Shown: positions 17,767 through 25,808 of the stretch, piece after piece
Position numbering within the stretch: position 1 is the first letter of the stretch
Layout of the letters: every line of letters begins with the position of its first letter
Assembly (NCBI RefSeq): GCF_006438965.1
Contig: NZ_RCZM01000003.1
Coordinates: forward strand, 1 to 64,000
From: Pedococcus bigeumensis
GTDB taxonomy: Bacteria > Actinomycetota > Actinomycetes > Actinomycetales > Dermatophilaceae
Direction of reading: 5' to 3'
DNA: 64,000 nucleotides
The notes under the pieces: generated by a model
What the model saw: the letters and a program-made list of their open reading frames with translations, nothing else
The model's database searches: none
What the model was told of the DNA's origin: nothing
Position numbers and translations under genes: made by a program

Positions 17767-18102
17767 TCACGCGGAGCGGGGCGCGTACATGATGAGCCCG
17801 ACCCCAACCAGGCAGACCACAGCACCGAAGATGTCGAACCGGTCCGGGCGGAACCCGTCGAACACGACACCCCAGGCCAGCGACCCGGCGACGAACACCC
17901 CGCCGTACGCGGCCAGGATGCGCCCGAAGTTCGGGTCCGACTGGAAGGTGGCGACGAACCCGTACGCAGCCAGCGCCAGCACGCCGGCGCCGACCCACAC
18001 CCAGCCGCGGTGTTCACGCACCCCCTGCCAGACCAGCCAGGCCCCACCGATCTCGGCGATGGCGGCGGTCAGGAACAGCAGGATGGAGCGGGTCACGGTC
18101 AT
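17767..18102 (-). CDS. UPF0060 (YnfA-like) membrane protein
   Basis: 111 residues and four transmembrane helices: [56 protein letters not shown] and [20 protein letters not shown]. The motifs [11 protein letters not shown] and [12 protein letters not shown] define UPF0060/YnfA, a small family related to SMR-type efflux proteins; function is not firmly known, though metal and drug links have been proposed. The ATG at 18102 gives the normal family length; one at 18135 would overlap the upstream gene. Last gene of the leftward MerR operon. Confidence 0.9.
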   Translation of the reverse strand: MTVTRSILLFLTAAIAEIGGAWLVWQGVREHRGWVWVGAGVLALAAYGFVATFQSDPNFGRILAAYGGVFVAGSLAWGVVFDGFRPDRFDIFGAVVCLVGVGLIMYAPRSA

Positions 18103-18115
18103 GACGGCCGTGCTG

Positions 18116-18406
18116 TCATCCGCCTTGGGCCTCATGTCCTGGCGGCGCGGTGGTGAGGGTGACGTCGACCGGCCCGGGCGCGGACGGCGTGCATGAGGCC
18201 GCGGCGACCGCCTTGCGGCGACGGGGCAGAGCGAGTCCGGCGGCCGCCGCGACGACGAGTGCGAACACGGTCCCGGCGAAGACGAAGGTGACGGCGGTCG
18301 CGGCAAGTCCTGCCACTCCCAGCAGGGCAAGGAGCGGTGGGGCGCAGCAGACCGCGCAGGCTGCGGCGCCCGCACCGACCAGATGTCGGTCCCGAAACCC
18401 GCTCAT
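18116..18406 (-). CDS. small MerT/MerF-like membrane protein
   Basis: 96 residues with two to three helices. The first carries paired cysteines, [16 protein letters not shown], resembling the vicinal Cys of mercuric-transport proteins (MerT, MerF, MerC) that pass Hg(II) across the membrane. The C-terminus is short and charged. The start overlaps the stop of the merR gene (ATGA). Together with the mercury-like MerR promoter, a heavy-metal uptake or handling role is likely; the exact metal is not certain and no mercuric reductase is nearby. Confidence 0.65.
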   Translation of the reverse strand: MSGFRDRHLVGAGAAACAVCCAPPLLALLGVAGLAATAVTFVFAGTVFALVVAAAAGLALPRRRKAVAAASCTPSAPGPVDVTLTTAPPGHEAQGG

Positions 18407-18924
18407 GCCCGGCCCTTCGCCCTGCGGGCCGGGCGACTCGAGTCGGACCCAACCATCGGCAGCATCCTCGCCGACCCCTGGGTGGGTTGCCCGGTCGCGA
18501 GGCGCTCGAACGGCAGAGGGCAGCAGTCACTGCTGGCGCAGGAGACCAGGTCGTCACAGCCTGCGTCGAGTGCCGCCAGCAGGGTGGACCGGATGACGGT
18601 CAGGTCCGCCATGCGCGCCTCGACCTCGGCCAGTTTGGCCCTTGCCTGGGCCTGCAGACCGGTCTTGGCCGGGCGACCGTGGTGGTGTCGGCCGACCTCG
18701 AGCAGGTCCGCGACTTCCTCGAGGGTGAACCCGAGACGTTGGGCGGCCCTGATGACCCGCAGCACGGTGACCGCGTCGTGGTCGTACAGCCGGTGCCCTC
18801 CGGGGGAGCGGTCCGGCGCCGGGAGGAGTCCGCGGCGCTCGTAGTAGCGAAGCGTCTGCGCGTTCACCCCGGCCGCACGCGCCACTTCACCGCTGCGCAA
18901 ACCTTGGCCGGTTCCGGCGTTCAC
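18403..18924 (-). CDS. MerR-family regulator, metal-responsive type
   Basis: 173 residues from a GTG that overlaps the stop of the upstream gene (GTGA). The N-terminus has the MerR winged helix (RSGEVARAAGVNAQTLRYYE, RRGLLPAPDRSPGGHRLYDH). The C-terminal region holds a cysteine cluster, DAGCDDLVSCASSDCCPLPF, absent from non-metal MerR proteins and suited to binding a soft metal. The promoter at 19395 has a 19-bp spacer and the GTAC-N4-GTAC repeat typical of mercury MerR. It is likely an autoregulated activator of this four-gene operon. Confidence 0.88.
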   Translation of the reverse strand: MNAGTGQGLRSGEVARAAGVNAQTLRYYERRGLLPAPDRSPGGHRLYDHDAVTVLRVIRAAQRLGFTLEEVADLLEVGRHHHGRPAKTGLQAQARAKLAEVEARMADLTVIRSTLLAALDAGCDDLVSCASSDCCPLPFERLATGQPTQGSARMLPMVGSDSSRPARRAKGRA

Positions 18925-19349
18925 GCGCGCCTCCGAGCTGCGCCCGAGGGGTCGGCGTGGGCCTGGGCTTGGGCTCGCGTCACCAGTGCGGCCAGCACGT
19001 CCACGTGCGCTGGAGGAACCTCGATGTCCAGGACCACGTCCCCTGGGCGGGCGGCCACCCGACCTGCGGCGGCAGGCCCAGGCAGCTGAGCATCGACGGT
19101 GAAGGTGAAGAACGAGCAGCACGCCGACTCGCGTTCGGTGAGGTCGAGGACGGCGGCCGTGAACTCGTCCGCCTGACGGCGCGGGCCGGCGGCCAGAACC
19201 AAGCGGGCGCGGGCCGCGTCGACGCGGTCGACGCGGTCGACGGCAACCAGGTGGTGGGCGAACAGTGTGTCGAACTCGGCCACCCGCAACGGTTGCTCGA
19301 TGGTCGGCAGGGTGCACGCCTGCGGTGCCACCCAATCCAGATTGGTCAT
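18921..19349 (-). CDS. conserved protein of MerR metal operons, function unknown
   Basis: 142 residues, first gene of the leftward operon. The ATG at 19349 (MTNLDWVAP) follows a ribosome-site-like GGAGGAA; five more residues are possible. The protein contains LTERESACCSFFTFTVD, with adjacent cysteines next to aromatics, and an alpha/beta pattern. I know the ES(A/E)CCSFF signature only from proteins next to merR genes in actinobacteria, where it may bind metal; no biochemical role can be stated. A GTCGACGCG triplet repeat near 19220-19245 encodes RVDRVDA. Confidence 0.7.
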   Translation of the reverse strand: MTNLDWVAPQACTLPTIEQPLRVAEFDTLFAHHLVAVDRVDRVDAARARLVLAAGPRRQADEFTAAVLDLTERESACCSFFTFTVDAQLPGPAAAGRVAARPGDVVLDIEVPPAHVDVLAALVTRAQAQAHADPSGAARRRA

Positions 19350-19394
19350 CAGCGATTCCTCCATCCGAACCCGTCGAACGGGCCCTGACCATCA

Positions 19395-19425
19395 CGGTAA
19401 ACCTGTACCTCAGTACCAGATGCAA
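19395..19425 (-). promoter_or_regulatory. MerR-type promoter/operator
   Basis: Read leftwards: -35 TTGCAT (19420-19425), a 19-bp spacer and -10 TTACCG (19395-19400). The spacer holds GTAC (19413-19416) and GTAC (19405-19408) four bases apart, the core of mercury-type merO. The over-long spacer is the hallmark of promoters that MerR untwists on metal binding. Confidence 0.75.
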
Positions 19426-19468
19426 GCCCCCAGAGCATGGTGGCAACCGGTCGTCCAGTCACTGCTAA

Positions 19469-19490
19469 CATCTGAGCATGCGCTCAGATG
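19469..19490. promoter_or_regulatory. ArsR-type operator overlapping the arsR start codon
   Basis: Arms CATCTGAGC (19469-19477) and GCTCAGATG (19482-19490) are perfect reverse complements. The start codon ATG (19478-19480) sits in the 4-bp centre. This fits the SmtB/ArsR style TGAGC/GCTCA site and implies a leaderless or very short mRNA whose start is occluded by the repressor. Confidence 0.8.
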
Positions 19491-19888
19491 ACAAGGTTGC
19501 CGGGTTGGACGCGTGCGCGGTCGCGTGCGTGCACCCGCAGAAGGTCCAACTGGTCCGTGACGCCTCCCTGCCGGAGGCCGAACTGGTCCGCGCGGCGGGG
19601 ATGTTCAAGCTGCTGGGCGACCCGACCCGCTCGCGGCTGCTGTACGCGCTGCTGGAGGCGGGCGAGCTGTGCGTGTGCGACCTGGCCGCTGCCACCGACA
19701 CCCAGGAAGCCACGGTGTCGCAGTCGCTGCGGATGCTGCGAGCCTCCGGGGTCGTGACGGGTCGCAGGCAGGGACGGCTGGTGTACTACCGGCTCGCGGA
19801 CGCTCACGTGCGGATGATGCTGGACCTGACCCGCGAGCACATCGGCCACGGACGCTCCCCCGCCGCTCCGGCGTTGGTGTCCACGTGA
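19478..19888 (+). CDS. ArsR/SmtB-family metal-sensing repressor
   Basis: 136 residues. The winged helix (MFKLLGDPTRSRLLYALLEA, then EATVSQSLRMLRASGVVTGR and RRQGRLVYYRLAD) is standard. Metal-site candidates: ELCVCDLA in helix alpha3 (the alpha3 CxC of CadC/ArsR), an N-terminal DACAVACVHP, and His residues in the C-terminal helix (EHIGHGRS). The N-terminal and alpha3 cysteines resemble the CadC site for Cd/Pb. It overlaps the downstream CDF gene by GTGA and is likely its repressor through the operator at 19469. Confidence 0.92.
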   Translation: MRSDDKVAGLDACAVACVHPQKVQLVRDASLPEAELVRAAGMFKLLGDPTRSRLLYALLEAGELCVCDLAAATDTQEATVSQSLRMLRASGVVTGRRQGRLVYYRLADAHVRMMLDLTREHIGHGRSPAAPALVST

Positions 19889-20787
19889 GCGGAGGGCACT
19901 CCCACGGTGGTCACGCAGGGGGCGCGCACCGGTGGCGGCTGCAGACTGCGTTCTTCCTCGTGGCCGGGTTCTTCGTCGTCGAGCTCGTCACCGGGCTGAC
20001 GTCCGGGTCCCTGGCCCTGCTGTCAGACGCCGGGCACATGGCGGCCGATGTCGTCGCACTCGGCGCTGCGCTGGTCGCCACCCGCATCGCCACCCGCCCG
20101 GACAGCACCGGGCGGCGCACGTTTGGCTCCTACCGCGCCGAGGTGTTCGCCTCCGGACTGGCGGTCCTGCTCATGCTCGGCGTGTCGGTCTACATCGGGA
20201 TCGAGGCCGTTCGCCGCATCGGGGGCACCCCGGAGGTGTCCTCCGGGCCCATGCTCCTGGTCGGCGCCATCGGGTTGGTCGTCAACATCATCTGCATCGT
20301 CCTGCTGCGCGGCGGCGCCGGAGAGTCCCTCAACGTCAAGGGCGCCTACCTCGAGGTGGTCGCCGACACGCTCGGGTCGGTCGGCGTCATCGTCGCCGGA
20401 GTCATGGTTGCCACAACGGGAAGCGCCTGGTGGGACACCGGCATCGCACTGGCCATCGCGGTGTTCGTTGCAGTGCGCGCGGTCATGCTCGGCCGGGAGG
20501 TGCTCGTCGTCCTTGGCCAACACGCCCCGGCCGGGATGGACCCCGACCGGGTCGCGGACGCGCTGGCCGCCGTGCCAGGAGTCAGCGAGGTCCACGACCT
20601 GCACGTGTGGACGCTGACCTCTGGGATGAACGTCGCCACGGCGCACCTGATGACCGGCGAAGATGCTGACCCGCACGCTGTGCTGGACGAGGCGCGGCAG
20701 GTCATGCGCACGAAGTTCGGCGTCGAGCACGCGACCCTCCAGGTCGAACCCGACACCCACACCGGATGCAAGGAGGTCACCTGGTGA
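19885..20787 (+). CDS. CDF-family metal cation efflux protein (CzcD-like)
   Basis: 300 residues from a GTG overlapping the arsR stop. A His-rich N-terminus (SGGHSHGGHAGGAHRW) is followed by six transmembrane helices and a cytoplasmic C-terminal domain. Helix 2 has LSDAGHMAADVVAL and helix 5 AYLEVVADTLGSV, the HxxxD/DxxxD-type metal sites of cation diffusion facilitators. CDF proteins exchange cytosolic Zn/Cd/Co for protons. Being coupled to a CadC-like repressor, Cd/Zn is the likely cargo. Confidence 0.93.
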   Translation: MSGGHSHGGHAGGAHRWRLQTAFFLVAGFFVVELVTGLTSGSLALLSDAGHMAADVVALGAALVATRIATRPDSTGRRTFGSYRAEVFASGLAVLLMLGVSVYIGIEAVRRIGGTPEVSSGPMLLVGAIGLVVNIICIVLLRGGAGESLNVKGAYLEVVADTLGSVGVIVAGVMVATTGSAWWDTGIALAIAVFVAVRAVMLGREVLVVLGQHAPAGMDPDRVADALAAVPGVSEVHDLHVWTLTSGMNVATAHLMTGEDADPHAVLDEARQVMRTKFGVEHATLQVEPDTHTGCKEVTW

Positions 20788-21572
20788 CCGCATGGACCAC
20801 CCTCGCCAGCCCCGCACGGCGTGTGACCCTGATGCGCCGCGCGCAGCTGCTCGCCGCGGCATCCGTGGCGTACAACGTCGTCGAGGGCGTCATCGCCATC
20901 ACCGCCGGCAACATCGCCGGCTCCTCCGCCCTGGTCGGGTTCGGCCTCGACTCCTTCGTCGAGGTGTCCTCCGGCCTGGTCATCCTCTGGCAGTTCCGGC
21001 ACGCCATGCCCGAAAGCCGCGAACGAAGCGCACAGCGACTGATCGCGGTCTCGTTCTTCGCCCTTGCCGCCTACCTGACTATCGACGCCGGGCATGCCCT
21101 GCTGACTGGCGCGCGGCCGGATGGCAGCCCCATCGGGATCGGGTTGGCGGTTGCTTCGCTGGCGGTCATGCCGTTCCTGAGCCTGTGGCAGCGGCGCACG
21201 GGCCGCGAGCTCGGCTCCGGCGCCGTCGAAGGCGACGGCACCCAGACCTTGTTGTGCACGTACCTGTCCGCGGTCCTGCTCGTCGGACTCGTCCTGAACG
21301 CGACCCTCGGCTGGTCCTGGGCCGACCCCATCGCCGCGCTGGTCATCGCCGCCGTCGCCGCCCGCGAAGGCTGGCAGAACTGGCAGGGCGACGACTGCTG
21401 CGCCCCAGCCACGCTGTCCGCGGCAGGAGTCGGGGCGGACGCGTCGGCCGCTGCCATGGACGACAACTGCGGCGACGACTGCTGCGCCCTTGTCTCAGCC
21501 GAGCAGCCAGTGCTCGCCGAACCGTCGCGGCCGGTGGGTATCGAGCTCACCCGTCGCGGCGGCCACGACTGA
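20784..21572 (+). CDS. CDF-like membrane protein with Cys-rich tail
   Basis: 262 residues from a GTG overlapping the previous stop. Six helices with NVVEGVIAITAGNIAGSSAL, FGLDSFVEVSSGLVILWQ and WADPIAALVIAAVAAREGWQ place it in the CDF transmembrane-domain family, but the normal C-terminal cytoplasmic domain is absent. Instead the tail carries two copies of an acidic cysteine motif, GDDCCAP and GDDCCAL, about 30 residues apart. These could bind metal. It forms a three-gene operon with arsR and the CzcD-like gene. Confidence 0.85.
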   Translation: MTAWTTLASPARRVTLMRRAQLLAAASVAYNVVEGVIAITAGNIAGSSALVGFGLDSFVEVSSGLVILWQFRHAMPESRERSAQRLIAVSFFALAAYLTIDAGHALLTGARPDGSPIGIGLAVASLAVMPFLSLWQRRTGRELGSGAVEGDGTQTLLCTYLSAVLLVGLVLNATLGWSWADPIAALVIAAVAAREGWQNWQGDDCCAPATLSAAGVGADASAAAMDDNCGDDCCALVSAEQPVLAEPSRPVGIELTRRGGHD

Positions 21573-21676
21573 CCCGCCGAGAGGCCCCAGCGGGAACCTG
21601 TGCCGCCGAGCACACGTTTCGCCCTAACACGCCCCCGCCCGACCTGACCGCACACCAGTTCTGGAGCTGACTCCCC

Positions 21677-22333
21677 GTGAAGCGCAACGCCGTCATCTCG
21701 GCTGCCACCGTGGCCGTGTTCGCGGCCATCGTGGCCGCCGCCCTGACCCTCGGTCCGGAGAGCAAGACCCCTGCGGATGCCGCTGAGCCCGGCCAGTCGG
21801 CCGGCCGGCTTATCCGCGACGACAGCCACCGACTCGGGGCGCCCGGCACCGGCAAGGTCGTCCTCGTCGAGTTCCTCGACTTCGAGTGCGAGTCCTGCCG
21901 CGCGGCATACCCGGTCGTGGAGGACCTGCGAACCAAGTACGCCGGCAAGGTCGACTTCGTCGTGCGGTACTTCCCCATCCCCAGTCACGCGAACGCGCTC
22001 AACGCCGCCGTCGCCGTCGAATCCGCCGCCCAGCAGGGCAAGTTCGAGGAGATGTACAAGCGGATGTACGAGACCCAGACCAGCTGGGGCGAGCAGCAGG
22101 ACTCCAAGGCCGACGTGTTCCGCGGCTTCGCTGCCGAGATGGGACTGGACATGGTCGCCTACGACAAAGCCGTCGCCGACAAGGCAACCGCGGAGCGGGT
22201 CGAGCGCGACCGCGAGGACGGCCTCGCCCTGGGCGTGAACGGGACGCCCACCTTCTTCCTCAACGGCAAGCAGCTCGAGCCCACCTCCGTCGAGGACTTC
22301 CACGCCCAGATCGACGCAGCCCTGGCCGGCTGA
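21677..22333 (+). CDS. DsbA-like thiol:disulfide oxidoreductase, membrane-anchored
   Basis: 218 residues from GTG at 21677 with GGAG upstream. An N-terminal hydrophobic anchor (AVISAATVAVFAAIVAAALT) is followed by a thioredoxin fold with active site CESC (EFLDFECESCRAAYPVVEDL) and the cis-Pro loop GVNGTPTFFLNG near residue 185. This matches the extracellular DsbA/thioredoxin_4 group of actinobacteria that introduces disulfides into secreted proteins. The VKOR gene follows after 3 bases, which in actinobacteria is the reoxidising partner. Confidence 0.92.
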   Translation: MKRNAVISAATVAVFAAIVAAALTLGPESKTPADAAEPGQSAGRLIRDDSHRLGAPGTGKVVLVEFLDFECESCRAAYPVVEDLRTKYAGKVDFVVRYFPIPSHANALNAAVAVESAAQQGKFEEMYKRMYETQTSWGEQQDSKADVFRGFAAEMGLDMVAYDKAVADKATAERVERDREDGLALGVNGTPTFFLNGKQLEPTSVEDFHAQIDAALAG

Positions 22334-22336
22334 CCC

Positions 22337-22990
22337 GTGGACTCGCCAAGCACCACCAAGACCGGAGCGGCCGCGGTCAACCCCAACGGACCCAGCCCTG
22401 CCACGGGCCGCGCACCCGAGGTCACCCGCGGGACCGCCTGGGCCCTCATGCTGGCCGGCCTCGCCGGGCTCGCGGCCGCCTTCACACTGCTCGTGGAGAA
22501 GGTCGCACTCCTGACCGACCCGGCATACGTGCCGTCCTGCAGCATCAACCCGGTCCTGTCCTGCGGGTCAGTCATGAACACCACCCAGGCGTCCGCCTTC
22601 GGCTTCCCCAACCCCATCCTCGGCGTCGCCGCCTTCACCGCCCTACTCACCCTCGGCAGCCTTCTGGTTGCCCGAGGGTCCCTGCCGCGGTGGTTCTGGT
22701 GGGGCATCCAGGCCGGGACCACGCTCGGGCTGGTGTTCGTGCACTGGCTGATCTTCGCCAGCCTCTACCGCATCGGCGCCCTGTGCCCGTACTGCATGGT
22801 CGTCTGGGTGGCCACCATCACCGCGTTCGTCACCACCACAGCCCACAACCTCAGGACCGGTCGGCTGCCGCTGGCGGTGCGGTGGCGCGGGGCCGCGGCC
22901 TACTCACCGAGTGTGGTCACCATCTGGCTGGTTGTCATCGCGAGCCTTGCCGTGGTCAGGTTCTGGGACTACTGGTCCACCTTGGCCTGA
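22337..22990 (+). CDS. vitamin K epoxide reductase family protein (DsbB-like)
   Basis: 217 residues starting GTG. Four to five helices, a cysteine pair in the extracytoplasmic loop (SCSINPVLSCGSVM) and the membrane active site CPYC (IGALCPYCMVVWVATI). Bacterial VKOR homologues reoxidise DsbA and pass electrons to menaquinone. The gene is 3 bases after the dsbA-like stop, so the two make a complete disulfide-forming unit. A hydrophilic N-terminal ~30 residues precede helix 1. Confidence 0.93.
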   Translation: MDSPSTTKTGAAAVNPNGPSPATGRAPEVTRGTAWALMLAGLAGLAAAFTLLVEKVALLTDPAYVPSCSINPVLSCGSVMNTTQASAFGFPNPILGVAAFTALLTLGSLLVARGSLPRWFWWGIQAGTTLGLVFVHWLIFASLYRIGALCPYCMVVWVATITAFVTTTAHNLRTGRLPLAVRWRGAAAYSPSVVTIWLVVIASLAVVRFWDYWSTLA

Positions 22991-23025
22991 GCGCCACCGG
23001 GTAGAGCGCGCACCCCGAAGCGGAA

Positions 23026-23051
23026 GTCATTCTATATAAATGTAGAATGAC
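23026..23051. promoter_or_regulatory. AT-rich inverted-repeat operator overlapping the MBL-rhodanese start
   Basis: Arms GTCATTCTATA (23026-23036) and TGTAGAATGAC (23041-23051) pair with one mismatch around TAAA. The start ATG (23047-23049) is inside the right arm. A TATAAA-like centre in 70% GC DNA is conspicuous. The ArsR-rhodanese protein encoded at 25801 in the same operon is the probable binder. Confidence 0.8.
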
Positions 23052-24432
23052 CTCGTCCGAGCCCACCCCCGCCTTGCCGGTCCGCATCCTCCCACTGGTT
23101 GACGAGGGGCTGGGGAACTCGGCCTACCTGCTCGATCTCGGTGACGGGCGCGGGTTGGCGGTGGACGCGAGCCGGGACCTTCGGGCCCTGCACGCGACCG
23201 CCGACCAGCACGGGCTGAAGGTGGCCTTCGCCGCGGACACCCACCTGCACGCGGACTTCCTGTCCGGCTCGCTGGGTCTTGCTGCCAGTGATGGTGCGAC
23301 GGTGTTGGCATCAGCCGCCGGCGGCCGCGAGTTCGCCCACAGGGCCTTGGCCGACGGTGACGAGGTCGACCTCGGTGGCCTGACCCTGCGCACCTTGGCC
23401 ACTCCGGGCCACACCCATGAGCACATCGCGTTCGAGCTGCTCGACGGCGCGAACACCGTCGGCGTGTTCACCGGCGGGTCCCTGCTGGTCGGGTCCGCGG
23501 CCCGCACCGATCTCGTCTCGCCCGAACGCACCGAGGAACTCACACGGGTGCAGTACCAGTCGCTGCAACGCCTCGCCCGACTCGATGACCGGGTCGCGGT
23601 GTGGCCCACCCACGGAGCCGGGTCGTTTTGTTCCGCACCCCCCGGTGCCCAGCGAACCTCCAGTATCGGGACCGAGCGCGCCACCAACCAGCTGCTGCGC
23701 GCGCCGTCCGAGGACGCATTCGTCCAGGCCCTGCTGGGTTCGTTGGGCACGTACCCGCCGTACTTCAGCCGGCTCGGCGAGCTCAACCGCCTCGGGCCGC
23801 CCTTGGTCGACGGCGACTCCCTGAACTTCTTGGAACCGGGACAGGTTCGGGCGCTGGCGTCGGCCGGGTCCCCTGTCGTCGACGTGCGCGCCTTGGAGGC
23901 GTTCTCGGGCGCCCACGTGCCCGGGGCGGTGTCAATCCCGTTGCGGGACGCGTTCGCGACCTGGCTCGGCTGGCTCATCACCCCCGGCACGCCGCTGGTC
24001 GTGGTGCGTGACGCCGACCAGGACCCCGCTGAGATCGTGTGGCAGGCGCGCAAGGTTGGCTACGACCTGTTCGCTGGCGAGCTCACCGAGGGCCTAGCTG
24101 GATGGACCGCAGCCGGGTTGCCCACCGCGTCCATCCCGCTGGTCGCCGCCGACGCCCTGGACGGTGCGACCGTCCTGGACATCCGCCAGAGCGGCGAGTT
24201 CACCTCCGGACACGTGCCCGGTGCAGCCCACGTCGAGCTCGGTACCCTGACCGGCCACCCCCTCCCAGCTCTGCCGGCGGGACCCCTGGTGGTCATGTGC
24301 GGTCACGGGGAGCGTGCGATGAGCGCCGCCAGCCTCCTGGCCCGCGCCGGCCGACGTGAGGTTGCCGTCCTGGCCGGCGGACCCGGCGACTGGGCGGCCA
24401 CGACCAGCCGGACGTTGGAGACCGGACGATGA
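23047..24432 (+). CDS. metallo-beta-lactamase/rhodanese protein (persulfide dioxygenase-like)
   Basis: 461 residues. Residues ~10-250 form a metallo-beta-lactamase fold with THLHADFLSG (HxHxD), TPGHTHEHIAFEL, GGSLLVGSAARTD and WPTHGAGSFC, as in ETHE1-type persulfide dioxygenases, which oxidise glutathione persulfide to sulfite. Two rhodanese domains follow: the first (VVDVRALEAFSGAHVPGAV) lacks the active Cys; the second (VLDIRQSGEFTSGHVPGA) has it in VMCGHGERAMS. The order MBL-rhodanese-rhodanese is that of CstB-like enzymes. First gene of an operon with an MFS carrier and ArsR-rhodanese. A related protein is at 39193. Confidence 0.9.
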   Translation: MTSSEPTPALPVRILPLVDEGLGNSAYLLDLGDGRGLAVDASRDLRALHATADQHGLKVAFAADTHLHADFLSGSLGLAASDGATVLASAAGGREFAHRALADGDEVDLGGLTLRTLATPGHTHEHIAFELLDGANTVGVFTGGSLLVGSAARTDLVSPERTEELTRVQYQSLQRLARLDDRVAVWPTHGAGSFCSAPPGAQRTSSIGTERATNQLLRAPSEDAFVQALLGSLGTYPPYFSRLGELNRLGPPLVDGDSLNFLEPGQVRALASAGSPVVDVRALEAFSGAHVPGAVSIPLRDAFATWLGWLITPGTPLVVVRDADQDPAEIVWQARKVGYDLFAGELTEGLAGWTAAGLPTASIPLVAADALDGATVLDIRQSGEFTSGHVPGAAHVELGTLTGHPLPALPAGPLVVMCGHGERAMSAASLLARAGRREVAVLAGGPGDWAATTSRTLETGR

Positions 24433-25808
24433 GCGGCACCAACGCCCCCGACTCCACGGACGCTGCGCGGACTGAAGGAGCTCCAGCCATCCGGTTGGGG
24501 CTGCGGCAGAACGCCGCCCAGTTCGGGCTGCTCGTTGCCGTCAACGCCCTCGTCGGCGGGATGCTCGGGCAGGAACGCACCGTTCTTCCGCTGCTGGGCG
24601 AGCGCGAGTTCGGGCTGAAGGCGTACACCGCTGGGCTCAGCTTCATCCTCGTGTTCGGGCTCGCGAAGGCGGCCACGAACTACTTCGCCGGCACGATGGC
24701 CGACCGGTACGGGCGCAAACCGGTCCTGGTCGCTGGGTGGCTGGTCGCTGTCCCGGTGCCGCTGATGTTGATCTGGGCTCCTTCGTGGGCGTGGGTCATC
24801 GTCGCCAACGTCCTGCTCGGCATCAGTCAGGGCCTGACCTGGTCCACCACCGTGGTGATGAAGATCGACCTGGTCGGGCCGGCCCGCCGTGGCCTGGCGA
24901 TGGGGCTAAACGAGGCCGCGGGCTACGGGGCCGTGGCCGTGACCGCGTTGCTCACCGGGTACCTGGCCCAGTCCTACGGGCTACGCCCGGCACCGTTCCT
25001 GCTCGGCATCGCGTTCGCCGCCCTCGGCTTGGGTCTGTCCACGCTGGTCGTGCGGGAGACCCGCGACCACGCACGCTTGGAGGCCGCCAGCCATGTCGCC
25101 CGGGACGACGGGTTGCATGACCACCTCCATGCCGAGCTGGGCAACCGGGCCGTGTTCACCCAGACGAGCTTCCGTGAACCCGCGCTGTCCTCAGCCAGCC
25201 AGGCCGGGCTGGTCAACAACCTCAACGACGGCCTGGCCTGGGGGCTGTTCCCCATCCTGTTCGCCGGCGCCGGCCTGAGCGTGGGACGCATCGGCGTTCT
25301 GGCCGCCGTGTACCCGGCCGTGTGGGGTGTGGGGCAGCTGCTCACCGGCGCCCTGTCCGACCGGTGGGGCCGCAAGTGGCTCATCGCCGGCGGCATGGGC
25401 CTGCAAGCGGTCGCGTTGGGGCTCGTCGCGCTTGGTGACTCGTTCACCGTCTGGGCCAGCGCGGCCGCACTGTTGGGGTTGGGGACGTCGGCGGTGTACC
25501 CGACGCTGCTCGCGTCCATCGGTGACGTCGCCCACCCGGCATGGCGCGCCCGTGCGGTCGGTGTCTACCGGCTGTGGCGCGACGGCGGGTTCGCCGCTGG
25601 CGCACTCCTGGCTGGCATCATCGCCGACGCGGTGGGGGTCCGGGCCGCGATCTGGGTGGTGGCCGCCCTGACCGCCGCGTCCGGGCTGGTCGTGGCGGTC
25701 CGCATGTACGAGACCCACCCCCGCGCCCACCGCCAACCGCGCACCCGGACTCCCGACGCAGAATCGACTCAGTCCGTCACGTCCGAGCAGGAGGCTCATC
25801 ATGGGTGA
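24429..25808 (+). CDS. MFS transporter (DHA1-like)
   Basis: 459 residues, 12 helices, start overlapping the previous stop (ATGA). GTMADRYGRKPVLVAGWL and GALSDRWGRKWLIAGGMG are the two family A-motifs after helices 2 and 8. Between the halves is a His-rich cytoplasmic loop (DDGLHDHLHAELG). Its position between an MBL-rhodanese and an ArsR-rhodanese indicates a role in sulfur-stress export, for example of sulfite or thiosulfate, but this is inference; no substrate motif is known. Confidence 0.88.
   Translation: MSGTNAPDSTDAARTEGAPAIRLGLRQNAAQFGLLVAVNALVGGMLGQERTVLPLLGEREFGLKAYTAGLSFILVFGLAKAATNYFAGTMADRYGRKPVLVAGWLVAVPVPLMLIWAPSWAWVIVANVLLGISQGLTWSTTVVMKIDLVGPARRGLAMGLNEAAGYGAVAVTALLTGYLAQSYGLRPAPFLLGIAFAALGLGLSTLVVRETRDHARLEAASHVARDDGLHDHLHAELGNRAVFTQTSFREPALSSASQAGLVNNLNDGLAWGLFPILFAGAGLSVGRIGVLAAVYPAVWGVGQLLTGALSDRWGRKWLIAGGMGLQAVALGLVALGDSFTVWASAAALLGLGTSAVYPTLLASIGDVAHPAWRARAVGVYRLWRDGGFAAGALLAGIIADAVGVRAAIWVVAALTAASGLVVAVRMYETHPRAHRQPRTRTPDAESTQSVTSEQEAHHG

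Noticed and set aside
19220-19245. GTCGACGCG repeats as a minisatellite
   Set aside because: Only about three units inside a coding sequence (RVDRVDA); too short to treat as a repeat feature.
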